Assembly (NCBI GenBank): GCA_018340805.1
Contig: JACMZG010000008.1
Location: forward strand, 82,294,598 to 82,358,597
DNA length: 64,000 nucleotides
Direction: 5' to 3'
DNA from: Microvelia longipes
Taxonomy: Eukaryota; Arthropoda; Insecta; Hemiptera; Veliidae
The translations under genes were made by a program, and so were the position numbers. This document shows positions 20,275 to 33,240 of this stretch, piece by piece. The notes beneath the pieces were generated by a model. The model was not told where the DNA came from and did not search any database. It saw only the letters and a list, made by a program, of their open reading frames with translations. Every line of letters starts with the position of its first letter. Within the stretch, counting starts at the first letter, position 1.

Positions 20275-21367
20275 TGTTTACGCAAAGTAAACACTTTTAT
20301 CTTTTTTACTAAATTTGTATTTTAGCACCATTTTTTAAACTTAGTGTGTTATTAATCAACCGCTTCAACCGATGCCTTTACACCCCAGCCCCCAGGCTTT
20401 GCAAATCTTTATTTAGACCTTTCGTCATTTTTTTTTGGTTACAACCTTTAGTTCAACACCTTTTCTCTGTTCTCGGCTGTACCCTTCCACCTGTTGGATC
20501 ATGTAGTGAAATAACATATCTAGTTTTTATTTAATTTTATCTATTTATCTTTATATGGTGTAAATTAAGTTATCTAAGTGCCGTCCTGACCCGTCTAGGT
20601 AAGTATTTCGACACCTAGACGGGTTGGATCTTCCAGTTCACATAAACGCCGACACAGCTATTCACGTGTCTTCGATCATGGGTCCTCATGTATTGTGAGT
20701 CAAGCTTTATTTTCATCTTGTCCATTTGGACATTGCATCTTTAACATTTTATCTTTCTTCCCTTCCTACATGCGAGTTTCTACAGATGGAGGCCTAGCCC
20801 CATGGGAGGCCTTCATCCAACCATCATATCCAGCCGGGTACCCTGCACGGTACATATTAACACATCGCTGCTCATCCATCTTTATACCTCAATTTATCAT
20901 GTATCAGCTTATATCGTTAAATTTGTTAATTCATATAATAGAATCCTTCTATTTTGTATCATGCTGGGCTACCTTTAAAGTCCAGCACCCTATCGCTGTC
21001 AGGTATCTATCTAAGTTATTTCATTATCAATTATCTTTCTAGTTATCTATCTAATTAGTGATCTATATTTACCGTAATACCTATAGTATGGGCATACATA
21101 CATTTTTGTCTTTTGTATCTATTAACAATTTTTTTGAAGCATTTATCCTTTAATTTTATAGTTTTCATATAATTACTTGTATGATGTTTATTATCAATTA
21201 TAGAACATCTATCTTTCAAGTATTTTCATGTTTTTTATTGACTATTTAGCATAAGATTTCTAACACCCTCTCATTTTCCTTAAATACAGTCCTCTAAATT
21301 CCTAACACCTCACCTTACAGGTCGGCGGTTCAGACCAAACTTGGTGAAGTCTACCGCTGCCTGAACA
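20275..21367 (+). repeat. Left LTR, 1093 bp
   Basis: It starts TGTTTACG and ends CTGAACA. Internal marks are a 12-bp perfect stem at 20589-20624, a segment with GAGGCCTAGCCCCATGGG near 20785-20805, and a folded 3' end (GCGGTTCAGAC pairing with GTCTACCGC, 21325-21357). Short frames seen in both LTRs are not genes. Confidence 0.93.
20589..20624 (+). other. Perfect 12-bp stem-loop in the left LTR
   Basis: ACCCGTCTAGGT (20589-20600) pairs with ACCTAGACGGGT (20613-20624) around a 12-base loop. The same stem-loop is intact in the right LTR at 27305-27340. Confidence 0.85.
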
Positions 21368-21370
21368 TTT

Positions 21371-21390
21371 TGGTCCATGTCGAGCCGGAT
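21371..21390 (+). other. Primer-binding-site-like sequence
   Basis: Three bases after the left LTR, TGGTCCATGTCGAGCCGGAT begins with TGG, as required for pairing with a tRNA 3' CCA end. With a 2-base bulge it resembles the complement of an insect tRNA-Tyr 3' end. The match is imperfect. Confidence 0.4.
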
Positions 21391-24300
21391 CTTTTGGTCT
21401 ATTCGGCCTTGGATACCTTATTATCTTTGATTATATTTTATCATCTTATATTTGATCTGAGTTCCTCTTTACCTTATCCTTCGTTCTATTTATCTTGGTA
21501 CCTGGTCAATATACATATCCGTCCAGGGCCAATAACATATCTACCATTATTCATGTTAGAATCTTAGCTTCACTTTTTGTTTAATGTATCTTGTTATGTA
21601 TGCTCTTACCTTTGAATATTGTCATATCTTGAAATTAATTGTACCTGATTTAGCTATAGTTTATATGTACCTGCAGTATTGCTGTTATCATGCAGCACTC
21701 TTGTTATCAACTTTATCACTTGATCGTTATCTATTTAGGACCATATTTGAATTAATATATTATTATATCATCACCTATTTATATCTTATAACTTTATATT
21801 CCAAATCTATCATGACATCAATCGTATCTATCTATCATTACAGGAATGATATCTTATCTTTTACCTTTGCTTTGCCAAACTGATTTAACAGAACTTCTTT
21901 TAGATCTATTATGTGTTTGGAGTTCATGAATAAACCCATCTTAATATCATTAATGATAACGATCAAGAATTATTTGTTTTGTTACCACCAGTAGTTATCT
22001 CTTTAATCTTATTCTAAATTACCATTTGTTTTTTTTTTTTGGATGTATGTTCAAAATTTATGATAACAAGTATTTATCATCATTGTACATATTTTTAATT
22101 ACCTTGTATTTTCTTTACATCTAACTCTACATATTGTTGTAGAGATTAATACCTAATTCATTGATAGCCTGGCCAGCCTTAGATGGATTATTTATGTTAT
22201 TATTAACATTTTTCCTTATAACAACTTACCACACCTTGTGCTTGTTATCTAAGTTTTGTTTAACTTTTTGATCACTATTATTATTATTCATACATCTTTT
22301 GATCTTTATGCCTTTTAAATGAAATTTTGGTTGTTTATCTATCATATCCACCATATATCTTACCTGAGGCACAACTTATATCTTATCATTACTTACCTTA
22401 CCTTATCATGAACTTTTTAATTATCTAACCATCACATCATCACCTTTACCATCATCTTATCAAGCTGTCAACTTCAGCATCTTCATTTTATCACTTTCAG
22501 GTTTATCGTCTTCGGACATAATCGTCTTATCGACATCATGTGTGGCGCCCACATACTTTACCTACCTGAGTTCACTCACATCATCACAACGTTGGCCTAG
22601 GGTGTGTACAGCCCGCTTCGTTGTATCATCTTTAAACTGTCAACCTGCTGGTTCAGGAGCAGTTATTTACCTAGGTGTCTGGTGACGACCAGCTCCATTA
22701 TCTCATCTAATTCATCTTTGTCACTTATGGGATTGCTTTGGCTACATCTATACCTTACCTTGACCTCAGCTATAGTAGTTCTCAACTTACCTACCAATGA
22801 CTTCCATAGACTTACAACCTATGGTTTGTCTTCTCTCTATCTCTCTCTTAATCATTATATCATTATCATCATTATTATAAGTGATCAGCAGCCTTTCACT
22901 CATCTTTACCATCAGAAAATCTATAGCCTTACAACCTATAGCCTTTCTATATCACTTATCTAAGCATCACATCTGGTTTTCAACCTCCAAGAATCATTAT
23001 CATCTTTTACCATCATATACTATTATTTTGTGATGCTAGGGGAGACTTGGACTTTTCTCATATAGAAAAGTCTACTTTGACCACTTCCTTTTTGAATGGT
23101 CTATTCATCAAAGTGACTCGAGTGAACTCATCAACTTAAATTAATTAATTGATTTTTAAGTTATTTTTTACCTCACCTGAAAGTTATCACATTTTTTTTG
23201 TGAATTTTTATACCTCTTGTTGTGTCTGCTTCATCTCTTCTAACTCTTGACCTTCTATCATGTCTCTATTTTTATCTACATATTGTCATTGGTGGGCAGA
23301 GTTCACATCTAAGCTCTTTTGAATGTCATTATTTTTATCGTTCACTAGCTTAGCACTCATATGGTGGGCAGTGTCTAGACTTCATCTATTATTATCATCA
23401 ACTTAATTTATTTTCATCTTTTCTTTAAATCTAGCCTATTTTTTGGCTTATCTGTTCTAGACTATTTACCTTTATCATATTATCTCTAAACAACCAACAA
23501 TGTTTCTTGAAAACATTTAACCTAATATCTGATCTAATTAACTGTATCTAATTTATTTAATCTTATTCCTTAACTGCAGATAACTACTTATGATCTGTGT
23601 AATAATATTGTCTTTAAGTTTACACGATTAATCAATAATGGTTTTTACCACATTATACATCTTGTATGTATGTCACCTTTACCTTCTTACTTTTATGTAG
23701 ACCATTTGTCACAAATGTGACTTTAAAGATTTTTTTATACCAGGGTCTAGGAACCTACTTGTGATCTAAAAACTTATAAATCATTTTGTGATCTATAATA
23801 ATAATTAATTATATAGTATATTTATGTTGATTAAGTATCTGACATAAAATATGTTTATCAGACTAGAGCATACCTTTATTAATATTTTATTCTTAAGTGT
23901 GATATGAATATTATTTTATTGTAACTCATTGAACTCAATGTATCTAGTCAATATCTAATCAAAACTATATTATCCCTCATCATCTTACATCTAGATCTAA
24001 GTTAATCTTATAATTTTCTTATTTTTTCAAAAATCTTTATTTATAATTATATTAAATTAATATTTTTCTTTTATAACCCAAGACCGTTACTGTCTCATCA
24101 ATGAAGCAATGCACTATGTGCCTTTCTAATCTAATATCTAAACATTGTAAAATCTTACCAATAAATTTATTTTCAGAATTATTCTGAATTACTGTATCTA
24201 TGCCAGATCAGCACTCATTTTACTTGTTAATCTTTCAACTTTTAAACCTTGTATTTAATCTTTTTTTTTACCTGACTTGTTTTGGCCTTTTTGGGTCAAC

Positions 24301-26988
24301 CAACCTCTTTGATGTTTAGATGTTGGTTTATTAATACATATTTTTTTTACCCTTCATTTTGAAGTTGTAATCATATCTATCTAACTTAATCTATTATCAA
24401 TCTTATCGTTAAGTTGAATGAGAGTTGCCTTTATTTTTTATAACTTTTAATTTGTTTGATTTTTCTTTTACTAGAACCTGAGTGTTCACATGTAATGTAT
24501 AATTTTGTATACCAAGTTATCATATGAATTTCAACTTATGGTTATCAAATGTAATCTCTATCTTACTACTTTGTATCTTTTGTAAATTTTAGCCTTTAAT
24601 CGATCTGATCCAATTAAGTAAATTATGTTGCTGATTGTAAGTGTCGCATAATTGAAACATTTTAATTTACCTAGTAAATTAGTTAGATCACAATTAAATA
24701 TTTTTTTTACATCTTACATGTACCTCTTTCTTACCTGGTGTGCAGGCTAATTTTCTGTCTTGGACCTGACTTGCCACATTTAATAGTTGTGTGTAGTGGG
24801 TTGTATCGTACATGATCTACTCCAGTTGGTTTTATACCTTAATTTTAATTGATCTATCTTGTGATCTTTCTAATCATCTTTCAATTGTTAATCAAAATGC
24901 ATTTATTTCTATTGGTATTCTTATGCTTAATGTTAACTTAGAGTTAAAGAGATATCTTTCTTAAATCCTTATGTTTAAACTATTTACCTTAATTTTCATT
25001 AATATTTAATTTTGATATTACCTTGTCTTACCATTCTGCATCATATCCAGTGCTGGAACTATATTTTTTGTTTTATTTTCTACTCAAATCAAACCTTATA
25101 AAATCTTAGTTTTATTTAAATTATTCTTTGTAGTATTTTGGTAATCCTTATTTAACATTTGAATATCGTAGACCAGATTATATTTTACCTGCTTAGTTTA
25201 TTTTGTTAGTCCTTAAATCAATTTATTTTATTATTTATAATTCTAAGCACTGGAATCTGCATTACATGATATTTTCATTTATTTCCTTAATTATCAATCA
25301 TGAACATTAATCTAAATCAACTATTGTTTTATGTAACTAATCTTACATAAGGTTACAGGTGATTTTTCATCTTATCTTTATTTTCATGGAATATAGCCAC
25401 ATTTGATCTTATTTTTGTATCTTTTTTGATATGTGGTAGAGTTTTTTTGAACTACTCTCATTTAATAAATCTCAGCCTTATTATACTTTATCGTTTCAAC
25501 TAAGACACCTATGACCTTATGAATCATTGTACCTTAATTTTTGATCTAATTATAATTTAATTTTATGTATGTAGTGATTTAAACTTAAATTCATTTAGTT
25601 GATCTAAAATATTTTATGGTCCTTAAACATAACCCGGTCTCATTTTAAAGGGAATCATCTAGTATCAATCATCAACATCTTTAAAATCAATGTCACATTA
25701 TTTTTTAATATTTATCTGTGGTACTTTATTTAAATTCAGTTGTACTTATTAGTTACATTGCGTGTCTTTAATTTTTTTGTTGAATCAAGCTAATCCTTTA
25801 GTTTCCTCTAAGGTACCATTTTAATTTAATACCTTCTCATACCTTTAAAATCATCTACTAAATGATTTAAGTATTTTTTTTTGCATATCTTGCATCAATT
25901 ATTATTTTCAACTTAAAGTTTCTTTCATCACCTAAAAGGCCACAAAATCATAAAAGATCTTAATTTTTTAATTTGTTCATCTTATTAATCTTTGTATTAA
26001 GTATTCTTTTAAGTTTACAAATTTAACTTTCTTTATAATATTAAACCATGTATATTGAAGAAAAGTTTACCTTATTGTTTAAATTACTAAATCATTATCA
26101 GAATCATGTGATATTTTATATTTCTTTTGATCAAGTTTTTGTTATTTGCAACTTGCTTTCATGTAAACCTTAATTACTTATTTTATTAATCTCACCTTTG
26201 ATGTATCATTTCATAGGTTTTCAATTTTAGGATCTACCTAAGATATTGTTAGTTATAAACCCTATTTTTTGCATTCACTGGTACCTGCCCTTTCTAAGTT
26301 ATGCTAACCTTGCATAGCAGGTATGTACTGACAGTTGAATCTTTATTTCATGAACCATTTTACTCTCTTTGTAATATCATGTTTTCAAGTTGCAAGTAAG
26401 TTATTTTCCTATACTTACTGTATAGTAGTAACCTTAATATTATTTTTTTGATCATTAAAAACGCTTGCACATGATTAAAATTACCTATTATTTATTTTAT
26501 ATCTTACCCAGAATGATTTTTTGATTTTACCCTAGTATTGCTGGTTTAGCATACTCGTTTGTATCCTTTTTTTTTACCTTTATAATTTTTATTAATAATT
26601 TTAACTTTAACTTCAATCTAATCAATTTTAAATCATGTGCAGCTTGTAATACCTGTTAATAATTCTTTTATATCAAAATATTTCTTGTATGCCCTACTTA
26701 TTTGTTTTATATTCTAAAATACTTTGAATTAGTAGTAGGTAAGTTTAATATAACTTAGTACCTAATTACCTTTTGTTACCTTGTCTATCTTATAACCTAC
26801 CTTTATCTTACCTCTTATCTTGTTTTCTTATCATATTCTTTATTGTATATTTTCTTTATCTAAATTTATCGCTTAATCAAATCTAGTATCTTTATTTTAT
26901 GAACTTCACCTTCCAGAGTTCTAATCATCACTCATCTTAGCTTTACCTCAATGTACTTTAGATATGCCACGCATATCAGTGGGCAGTA
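21391..26988 (+). other. Non-coding, pyrimidine-rich interior of the LTR element
   Basis: The plus strand is T- and C-rich and strikingly poor in G. Short words such as TTACCT, CTTATC and TATCTT recur throughout, so AGGTAA recurs on the minus strand. A structured patch lies at 23040-23110 (GACTTTTCT/AGAAAAGTC). GTGGGCAG occurs at about 23292 and 23361 and again just before the right LTR (26980-26986), where it would occupy the polypurine-tract position. No protein domain was found on either strand. Confidence 0.75.
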
Positions 26989-28080
26989 TGTTTACGCAAG
27001 TAAACACTTTTATCTTTTTTACTAAATTTGTATTTTTAGCACCATTTTTTTAAACTTAGTGTGTTATTAATCAACCGCTTCAACCGATGCCTTTACACCC
27101 CAGCCCCCAGGCTTTGCAAATCTTTATTTAGACCTTTCGTCATTTTTTTTTGGTTACAACCTTTAGTTCAACACCTTTTCTCTGTTCTCGGCTGTACCCT
27201 TCCACCTGTTGGATCATGTAGTGAAATAACATATCTAGTTTTTATTTAATTTTATCTTATTTATCTTTATATGGTGTAAATTAAGTTATCTAAGTGCCGT
27301 CCTGACCCGTCTAGGTAAGTATTTCGACACCTAGACGGGTTGGATCTTCCAGTTCACATAAACGCCGACACAGCTATTCACGTGTCTTCGATCATGGGTC
27401 CTCATGTATTGTGAGTCAAGCTTTATTTTCATCTTGTCCATTTGGACATTGCATCTTAACATTTTATCTTTCTCCCTTCCTACATGCGAGTTTCTACAGA
27501 TGGAGGCCTAGCCCCATGGGAGGCCTTCATCAACCATCATATCCAGCCGGGTACCCTGCACGGTACATATTAACACATCGCTGCTCATCCATCTTTATAC
27601 CTCAATTTATCATGTATCAGCTTATATCGTTAAATATGTTAATTCATATAATAGAATCCTTCTATTTTGTATCATGCTGGGCTACCTTTTAAAGTCCAGC
27701 ACCCTATCGCTGTCAGGTATCTATCTAAGTTATTTCATTATCAATTATCTTTCTAGTTATCTATCTAATTAGTGATCTATATTACCGTAATACCTATAGT
27801 ATGGGCATACATACATTTTTTTGTCTTTTGTATCTATTTAACAATTTTTTTGAAGCATTTATCCTTTTAATTTTGTAGTTTTCATATAATTACTTGTATG
27901 ATGTTTATTATCAATTATAGAACATCTATCTTTCAAGTATTTTCATGTTTTTATTGACTATTAGCATAAGATTTCTACACCCTCTCATTTTCCTTAAATA
28001 CAGTCTCTAAATTCCCTAACACTCACCTTACAGGTCGGCGGTTCAGACCAAACTTGGGTGAAGTCTACCGCTGCTGAACA
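26989..28080 (+). repeat. Right LTR, 1092 bp
   Basis: It matches the left LTR throughout. By eye there are about two substitutions (one near 27632, one near 27876) and roughly twenty single-base indels, mostly in homopolymers. Confidence 0.93.
27305..27340 (+). other. Perfect 12-bp stem-loop in the right LTR
   Basis: It is the identical counterpart of the stem-loop at 20589-20624. Confidence 0.85.
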
Positions 28081-28085
28081 TACTT
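28081..28085. repeat. Target-site duplication TACTT, right
   Basis: It is identical to 20270-20274. Confidence 0.9.
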
Positions 28086-28259
28086 TCTTCCTTCTTCTTA
28101 TTTCTCTGCCCTGTTTCTATCCGTCAAAACATCCTTATCTTTGACAACTAACTTAATATTTACTTAGAATAAATATAATAATTTATATTTTAGCATATTA
28201 AATTGCATTAATTATTTACGTAATAATATAATTATATTAATGAAATAAATAAATAATGC

Positions 28260-28505
28260 GTCAGATAAATAATAAATAAAACCAAACTTGACCCCTTTGG
28301 TGGTTGAAACCAACTTGTCCATTAGGTATTTTTAGGTAGACTACCCCGATGGTAGGGGTAGTGGAATCAAAGGTGTTGATTTTCAGGCTTGAACCCCGTG
28401 TTCGTTCATACAACTCTTCTCTCTCGTTCACACAACTGGGGGGGGGGGTGAACCCACTAAGAGGTTGAACCCTCTGCCATACTCCGCATATGAACGAAGT
28501 ATCAA
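28260..28505. other. Short GC-richer segment with inverted motifs
   Basis: ACTACCCC and GGGGTAGT (28338-28360) form an 8-bp stem. TTCGTTCATA (28400) and TATGAACGAA (28488-28497) are complementary ends around a G-run at 28438-28450. It may be a small foldback element. Confidence 0.4.
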
Positions 28506-29826
28506 TTTAACTAAAAATTCATACTTATACCTCGAGCATAAGACAATTTATGTATCTATTATATAACTTTATTTATTATATTAGAAATGTATACTATTTT
28601 TATTTTTTTATTTATATATATGTCTAATATTTATTTAACATCACATTATATTTAATTTAAAAAATGGGAGGAACTATGTTAAAGTAAGAGAACTTTTTAC
28701 TATGTTTATACCCTTAAGTTAATTGTGTGAGTAATTTTTATGAAGAAATGTATTATTTGTATAATTTACTTTGTATATTAATTAAATAAATAGAGATATT
28801 TAAAAGAAAATCGTAAAAAGAAACGACAATTATTATTAAAATAATAATTTTGATAGTAAAAGGGAGCTTATTGTCGAAAGAGTGCTACTGATAGTTTTGT
28901 CACCTCCCTGTCATAATATGAAGATATAGAGGCTAATAGGTAACATCCTATACAATATCCTGCTTTGTTTTATAGCATGTTATAGCTGTATCATGCTGGC
29001 TCAACATGTGCTGTATTTTATATGCCTGTATTATTGACAGGTCAGGGTTATATTCATTGACATATCATAAGGATATTAGTTGTAAATCATTTGTTTTATT
29101 TCATTCACCTGTGTGCTGATTTTAAATCTGCCACTTGCAATGACAGATGTATTTTTGTTGTTATGGTGCACTTGATGCCGGTTGTACCCTTAATTATGTC
29201 TTGATTTGGAGATTGTATCCATTAGGGTTCAATAAAACAGCTGTCTTAGCGTGACGTTTCGACCAATCTGGTTATAATCATACCTAAAAAATAAATATAT
29301 ATTATAAAAGAGCACTAAAAATTGATTTTTTTAAATATAAAAAACTAAAGGCTACATTATCATACATAAGTGCAATTTTTCTACTTACAAGTACTAATAA
29401 TAATCAGAATATTCGTTGCGAGGAAGAAATAAGTCAAAATATAATAATAACTAAAAATGTACTGAAAATTAAAAAGACAGAAAATTAGAAAAAAGGGTTA
29501 GATAAGACCGCAAAACATGAATGTATTGATGAGGATTATGATCAAGAAGATTAAACCTTAAACATATCTTGTAAAACTGAACCTGGGTTATAATCAAAAA
29601 ACTATATACCAAGGTTGAGTAAACCAGGAAAACATAAAGGATACTAAACTTTTTAAGCATTATGAAATTAAAACTAGGTTGCATATTAAGAAAATGTTGT
29701 TATGTCGGTAAGCTGTTAGAATTTATGACACCTTATAAATTCTAACTGCTTGCGTTAAAATTTATGAATAGAGGGATTTTATGAGTGAAATCAATTTTTT
29801 TTACATCTTAGGTTATAGTCCGAAAT
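28506..29826. other. AT-rich DNA, no gene recognised
   Basis: Only chance frames occur. The motif GTGACGTTTCGACC near 29251 is of a type often seen near insect repeat ends, but no element could be delimited. Confidence 0.55.
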
Positions 29827-29897
29827 TGACGTCATTGCAGGAATAAATAATAAATTTTCAATGTTAAAAGCCTATACCGATCCCTGCAATGACGTCA
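29827..29897. repeat. 15-bp perfect inverted repeat built on TGACGTCA
   Basis: TGACGTCATTGCAGG (29827-29841) and its exact reverse complement (29883-29897) are separated by 41 bases. Each arm contains the CRE-type palindrome TGACGTCA. Confidence 0.85.
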
Positions 29898-32734
29898 CTC
29901 GTTATTTATAAAAAAAGTTAGGTTATAACCTCTAAATGCGTTAAAAAAAATTTAAAAAAAAAATATTCATGAGATATTTTACAAAAAATACTTAAGAAAA
30001 TACATTTTGGCTTGTTTAAATCGAATTGAATCACCTTATACATTTCTAACATCTTGGGTAATACGTACTTATGACAAGATTGTACATGGTGAGCATGCCC
30101 TATTGTTTTTGTTGCAAATCTTTTTTAGGGAGATTTCGTCACACATGTTGTGGTTTTTTGTACTTGCCATGTTAAACGGTTTATTTTTATTTTTAATTAA
30201 AATAGAAAACTATGCTAATTATCGTTGGTTGAATGAAAACTTTTTGTCCTTAGCTTATATGTAATCAATCTACATTGTACATCCGTGTTTGACCAAAAGT
30301 CTCCCCCACGTCTCCTAAGTTTTGAACCGTTAAACATAAATTAATGAAACGTGGGTTATTTTTTGGGTTAAGAGAAGGTTAAGGGAAGTAGTGAATCATA
30401 GCTGAAATCAAAGCTTTTTAGAAAGGAATGCTCAAAATACATAACTAAACATATTATAACAGAAAACATTTTATTTCATTAATGATATGAAAATATAAAA
30501 TTGCACTTGTCATGTAAATTATATACTCTGACTTAAGATTAGAACAAAATTATTGGACCACCAAGTCCAGTGTTTCCACAGCCTGAGCAAGGTAAAACCC
30601 TGCTATTTTAATCTCAATATTAGAGTTCAAAACAAGGGGGGCTGGGGCCGACTTTGGCCATAAGCCGAGCCCAAACACTCCCGAGTCTGAGAAAGTGTCT
30701 TAATTGTGGTATGTGAGTAGATGTGCGCAAACGCATATATTTCATTTTGTTTTGTGCGTGAACGCAAGTGTATATTTTATCAAAGTTTTGGTAGGGTCTG
30801 ACCCTGCTTGAGTTTATATTTAAAGTATATCCTGACGGTAACTGAACTTGAAACTTGACTATACATTTTGTTAATCCTGACGGCAAACAAAAACAGCTCG
30901 TACGTCTGCAACAATTTCCCAGTGTATGTAGAACATATTAATCATGTTAATAAAGTTAAGCAGCAATTAAATAAACAGAAGCATAAAATTGGTCGGCTAG
31001 ATAAAGCATGAAATGGCTTACCTCCCACATAAGAAGTGACGGGCATAAACTATATTTCTTAATTTAAAACAGCATACTAATACTAAAAAATACTCCCCTG
31101 GGACTCGACTAATAAATAGGATATGCTCCTAAACGTAAAATTTAAAATGTGAAGTATGTCAAAGAAACTATGCTAACCCTAATACTTGTAACAATAATTA
31201 TTGTTGTATTACTCAATGTAAAAGTGTCATAAAAAATGTTGTGTACAACTGATATAGCAAATTTTTAACAAAATATGACATAAAAATGCGTATTTCTTTT
31301 GAAATCCAGGAAATTTGACAATTTATAAATTTGCTACTGTTTCCGCTGGGAGGGTTCAGCAATTTGGTACTGCATCTGCTATAGGAATAAATACTTGAAA
31401 TAAGCCCTAGGGGATTGTAAAATAGAACTTAAAGCTATTAGGAAGGTCAACAAGACATCGAATCATGCATAGTACATGTCTACTTTTGTTATTATTGTTA
31501 ATTAGTTCGAAATTCATAAGATATATAAAGGATTGACAAAGTACTTGATTTATAGCTTTGTTTAAGTTTGTGAGCCTGAACTCCTATCTGGACCTATTTA
31601 CCCCTTATTTTAGTCTGATATAATTTATTTACTTTATTTCTGAAAAAAGTGATATGTACCAAGACGTAATCAATATACGGCCGTTTTAAGTAATAAATAA
31701 GTTAATATATTCTGGCGAAGTAGCTTCCGATGAATACGAAGGTTGTAAGAGTCTCCTTATATGATAACTGTCTGAATTTCGATTTTTCTAGGCCGAATTC
31801 CGGTACTTAAATTTTATTTATAACTATAACTTTGGATGTCCAAACTAATTTAACTTGATTTTAATTCACAAAATACTTGTTGGATCTCCACTCTTTCAAC
31901 ATGGCGTTATATACGACACTATTTATATTTTGAAAGGTGACGGTTATCCAACTTCCATAATCATTCTAGGGGGGACCTCCAGGGCTAGAAACTGCAAGGA
32001 GCTACTTGATAACTTGATAAATAATGTAATTCGTGGTAGGCTAGTAGGAGATATGAGTAACTTAAAACTGAATGCTGAGTCCATGCTGTGAAGTAGATCA
32101 ACTTGAAATGCATCGATGTACTACTGGGAATAGCCTAACTAGCCAATTCAAGGCGTAAATTTAAATTATTAATAAGAAATAAAATTAGAAGTATGCATAT
32201 TTTAGGAGGGCATAATTAAGTAACATAACAGCTCATGCTGTAGGTATTTCAAGTGCGGAACAACTACTGTTAAGACAATAAAGCCAAAAACCTGAAAAAA
32301 CGAAATTGGTGCGCAAAATAGCAAGCCTTGGAGCAGAAAAATTGGCATGCCTCTGAATTTTTTATTTTTCTCACCTACTACGTACTATATGAAGTATTGT
32401 GTTCACCCGAAACCGAGGTTTCATCATAGTTATCCGTTTTTAGGCATTTTCATGACGTTCTTAATGGTTTTAATCATGCTGTCTGTATCACGCCTAACTC
32501 CCGCTTTGTGTATGCTAGAGATTTTAATCTTGTTTTATTTTTGATGCTTTGTTTTCTAAATTAACCTTGGATCATCAAACTTACAATTTTATATTGTTTT
32601 ATACTTGAGTATACTATTAACTTTGTAATCTTTTAAATTTTCATTTTTATTGCACGCAAATATTTTATTTTCCTGCTACTGTATGCTACTGCTACTGCTT
32701 TGTATGCTAAACAAATACATGAAGATATTGGATA
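29898..32734. other. Unassigned AT-rich DNA
   Basis: Several short frames occur (for example plus 30007-30264, minus 30620-30886, plus 31855-32091). None has a recognisable domain, good start context or neighbours, and none is called. Confidence 0.5.
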
Positions 32735-33240
32735 TCTGTGTGTGTGTCTCTTGAGGACCTCTTGAGCACTTTTTTAACACGACTGTTGCAATTTTGACAG
32801 TTGCCTCTGATAATACGGTGAAGATGTTGGGTGGGTAAAATTCCAGCCAGCACTAAATATTTTGAATAAGCCGTTGACAAAGCTAGGAGCGTTATCCGTT
32901 ATGACTTCCCTTGGTATTCATTTTTATGACTAAAATTCTTTTTAATGATTTGCACTAAAGTTTGAGCAGTCATGTCACACATATAGTCCAACTCAAAGAA
33001 ATCCGTATAAAAATCAACTGTGATCAAATAATCTTTGTGCTGGTACGTAAATATATCCATTGCTATCTGCTTCCTTGAATAAAAGGCATGCTCTCTTTGA
33101 TCTGTGCTTGAGTAAATGTTGAGCAGAAATTCACACATTGAGGGTAGATCATTGACTCTTGTGACATGAAGGGTTGAATGAAAGCGAGGACACTACTTGC
33201 CTTTATCACCGCATAGGATCTTCATCCTGTTATATCATCA
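32735..33240 (-). pseudogene. Ty3/gypsy-type integrase core fragment
   Basis: Minus strand. From 33138 the frame reads KQIAMDIFTYQHKDYLITVD and YTDFFELDYMCDMTAQTL, containing the first catalytic Asp. It then continues past a stop, in changed frame, with VITDNAPSF-type sequence (second Asp, near 32900-32880) and WNFTHPTSSPYYQRQLSK, a region that normally carries the catalytic Glu a few residues on. The zinc domain upstream is not clear. It is a relic of one gypsy integrase, unlike the copy at 15 kb in sequence. Confidence 0.78.

Larger units (their letters stand above)
20275..28080 (+). mobile_element. Complete non-autonomous LTR element (LARD-like), 7806 bp
   Basis: Two nearly identical direct repeats (20275-21367 and 26989-28080) start TGTTTACG and end CTGAACA, giving the canonical TG...CA ends with the 4-bp inverted TGTT/AACA. 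The 5 bp just outside, TACTT, is present on both sides (20270-20274 and 28081-28085) as a target-site duplication. The interior has no frame longer than about 120 codons and none with gag or pol motifs, so the element must depend on another's proteins. This combination of long LTRs, a long non-coding interior and recent insertion is that of a large retrotransposon derivative. Orientation is taken as plus from a TGG-initial primer-binding-like site after the left LTR; this is not certain. Confidence 0.9.

Noticed and set aside
20346..21042. Plus-strand frames in the left LTR, repeated at 27061-27692
   Set aside because: They lie inside LTRs, carry no domain and the second differs by frameshifts between the two LTRs.
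21391..26988. Decayed gag-pol in the LTR element
   Set aside because: No zinc knuckle, protease, RT or integrase motif was seen in any frame, and the LTRs are too young for such full decay.
30007..30264. 85-codon hydrophobic plus-strand frame
   Set aside because: It begins at TTG, has no recognised family or supporting context and AT-rich composition explains the hydrophobicity.
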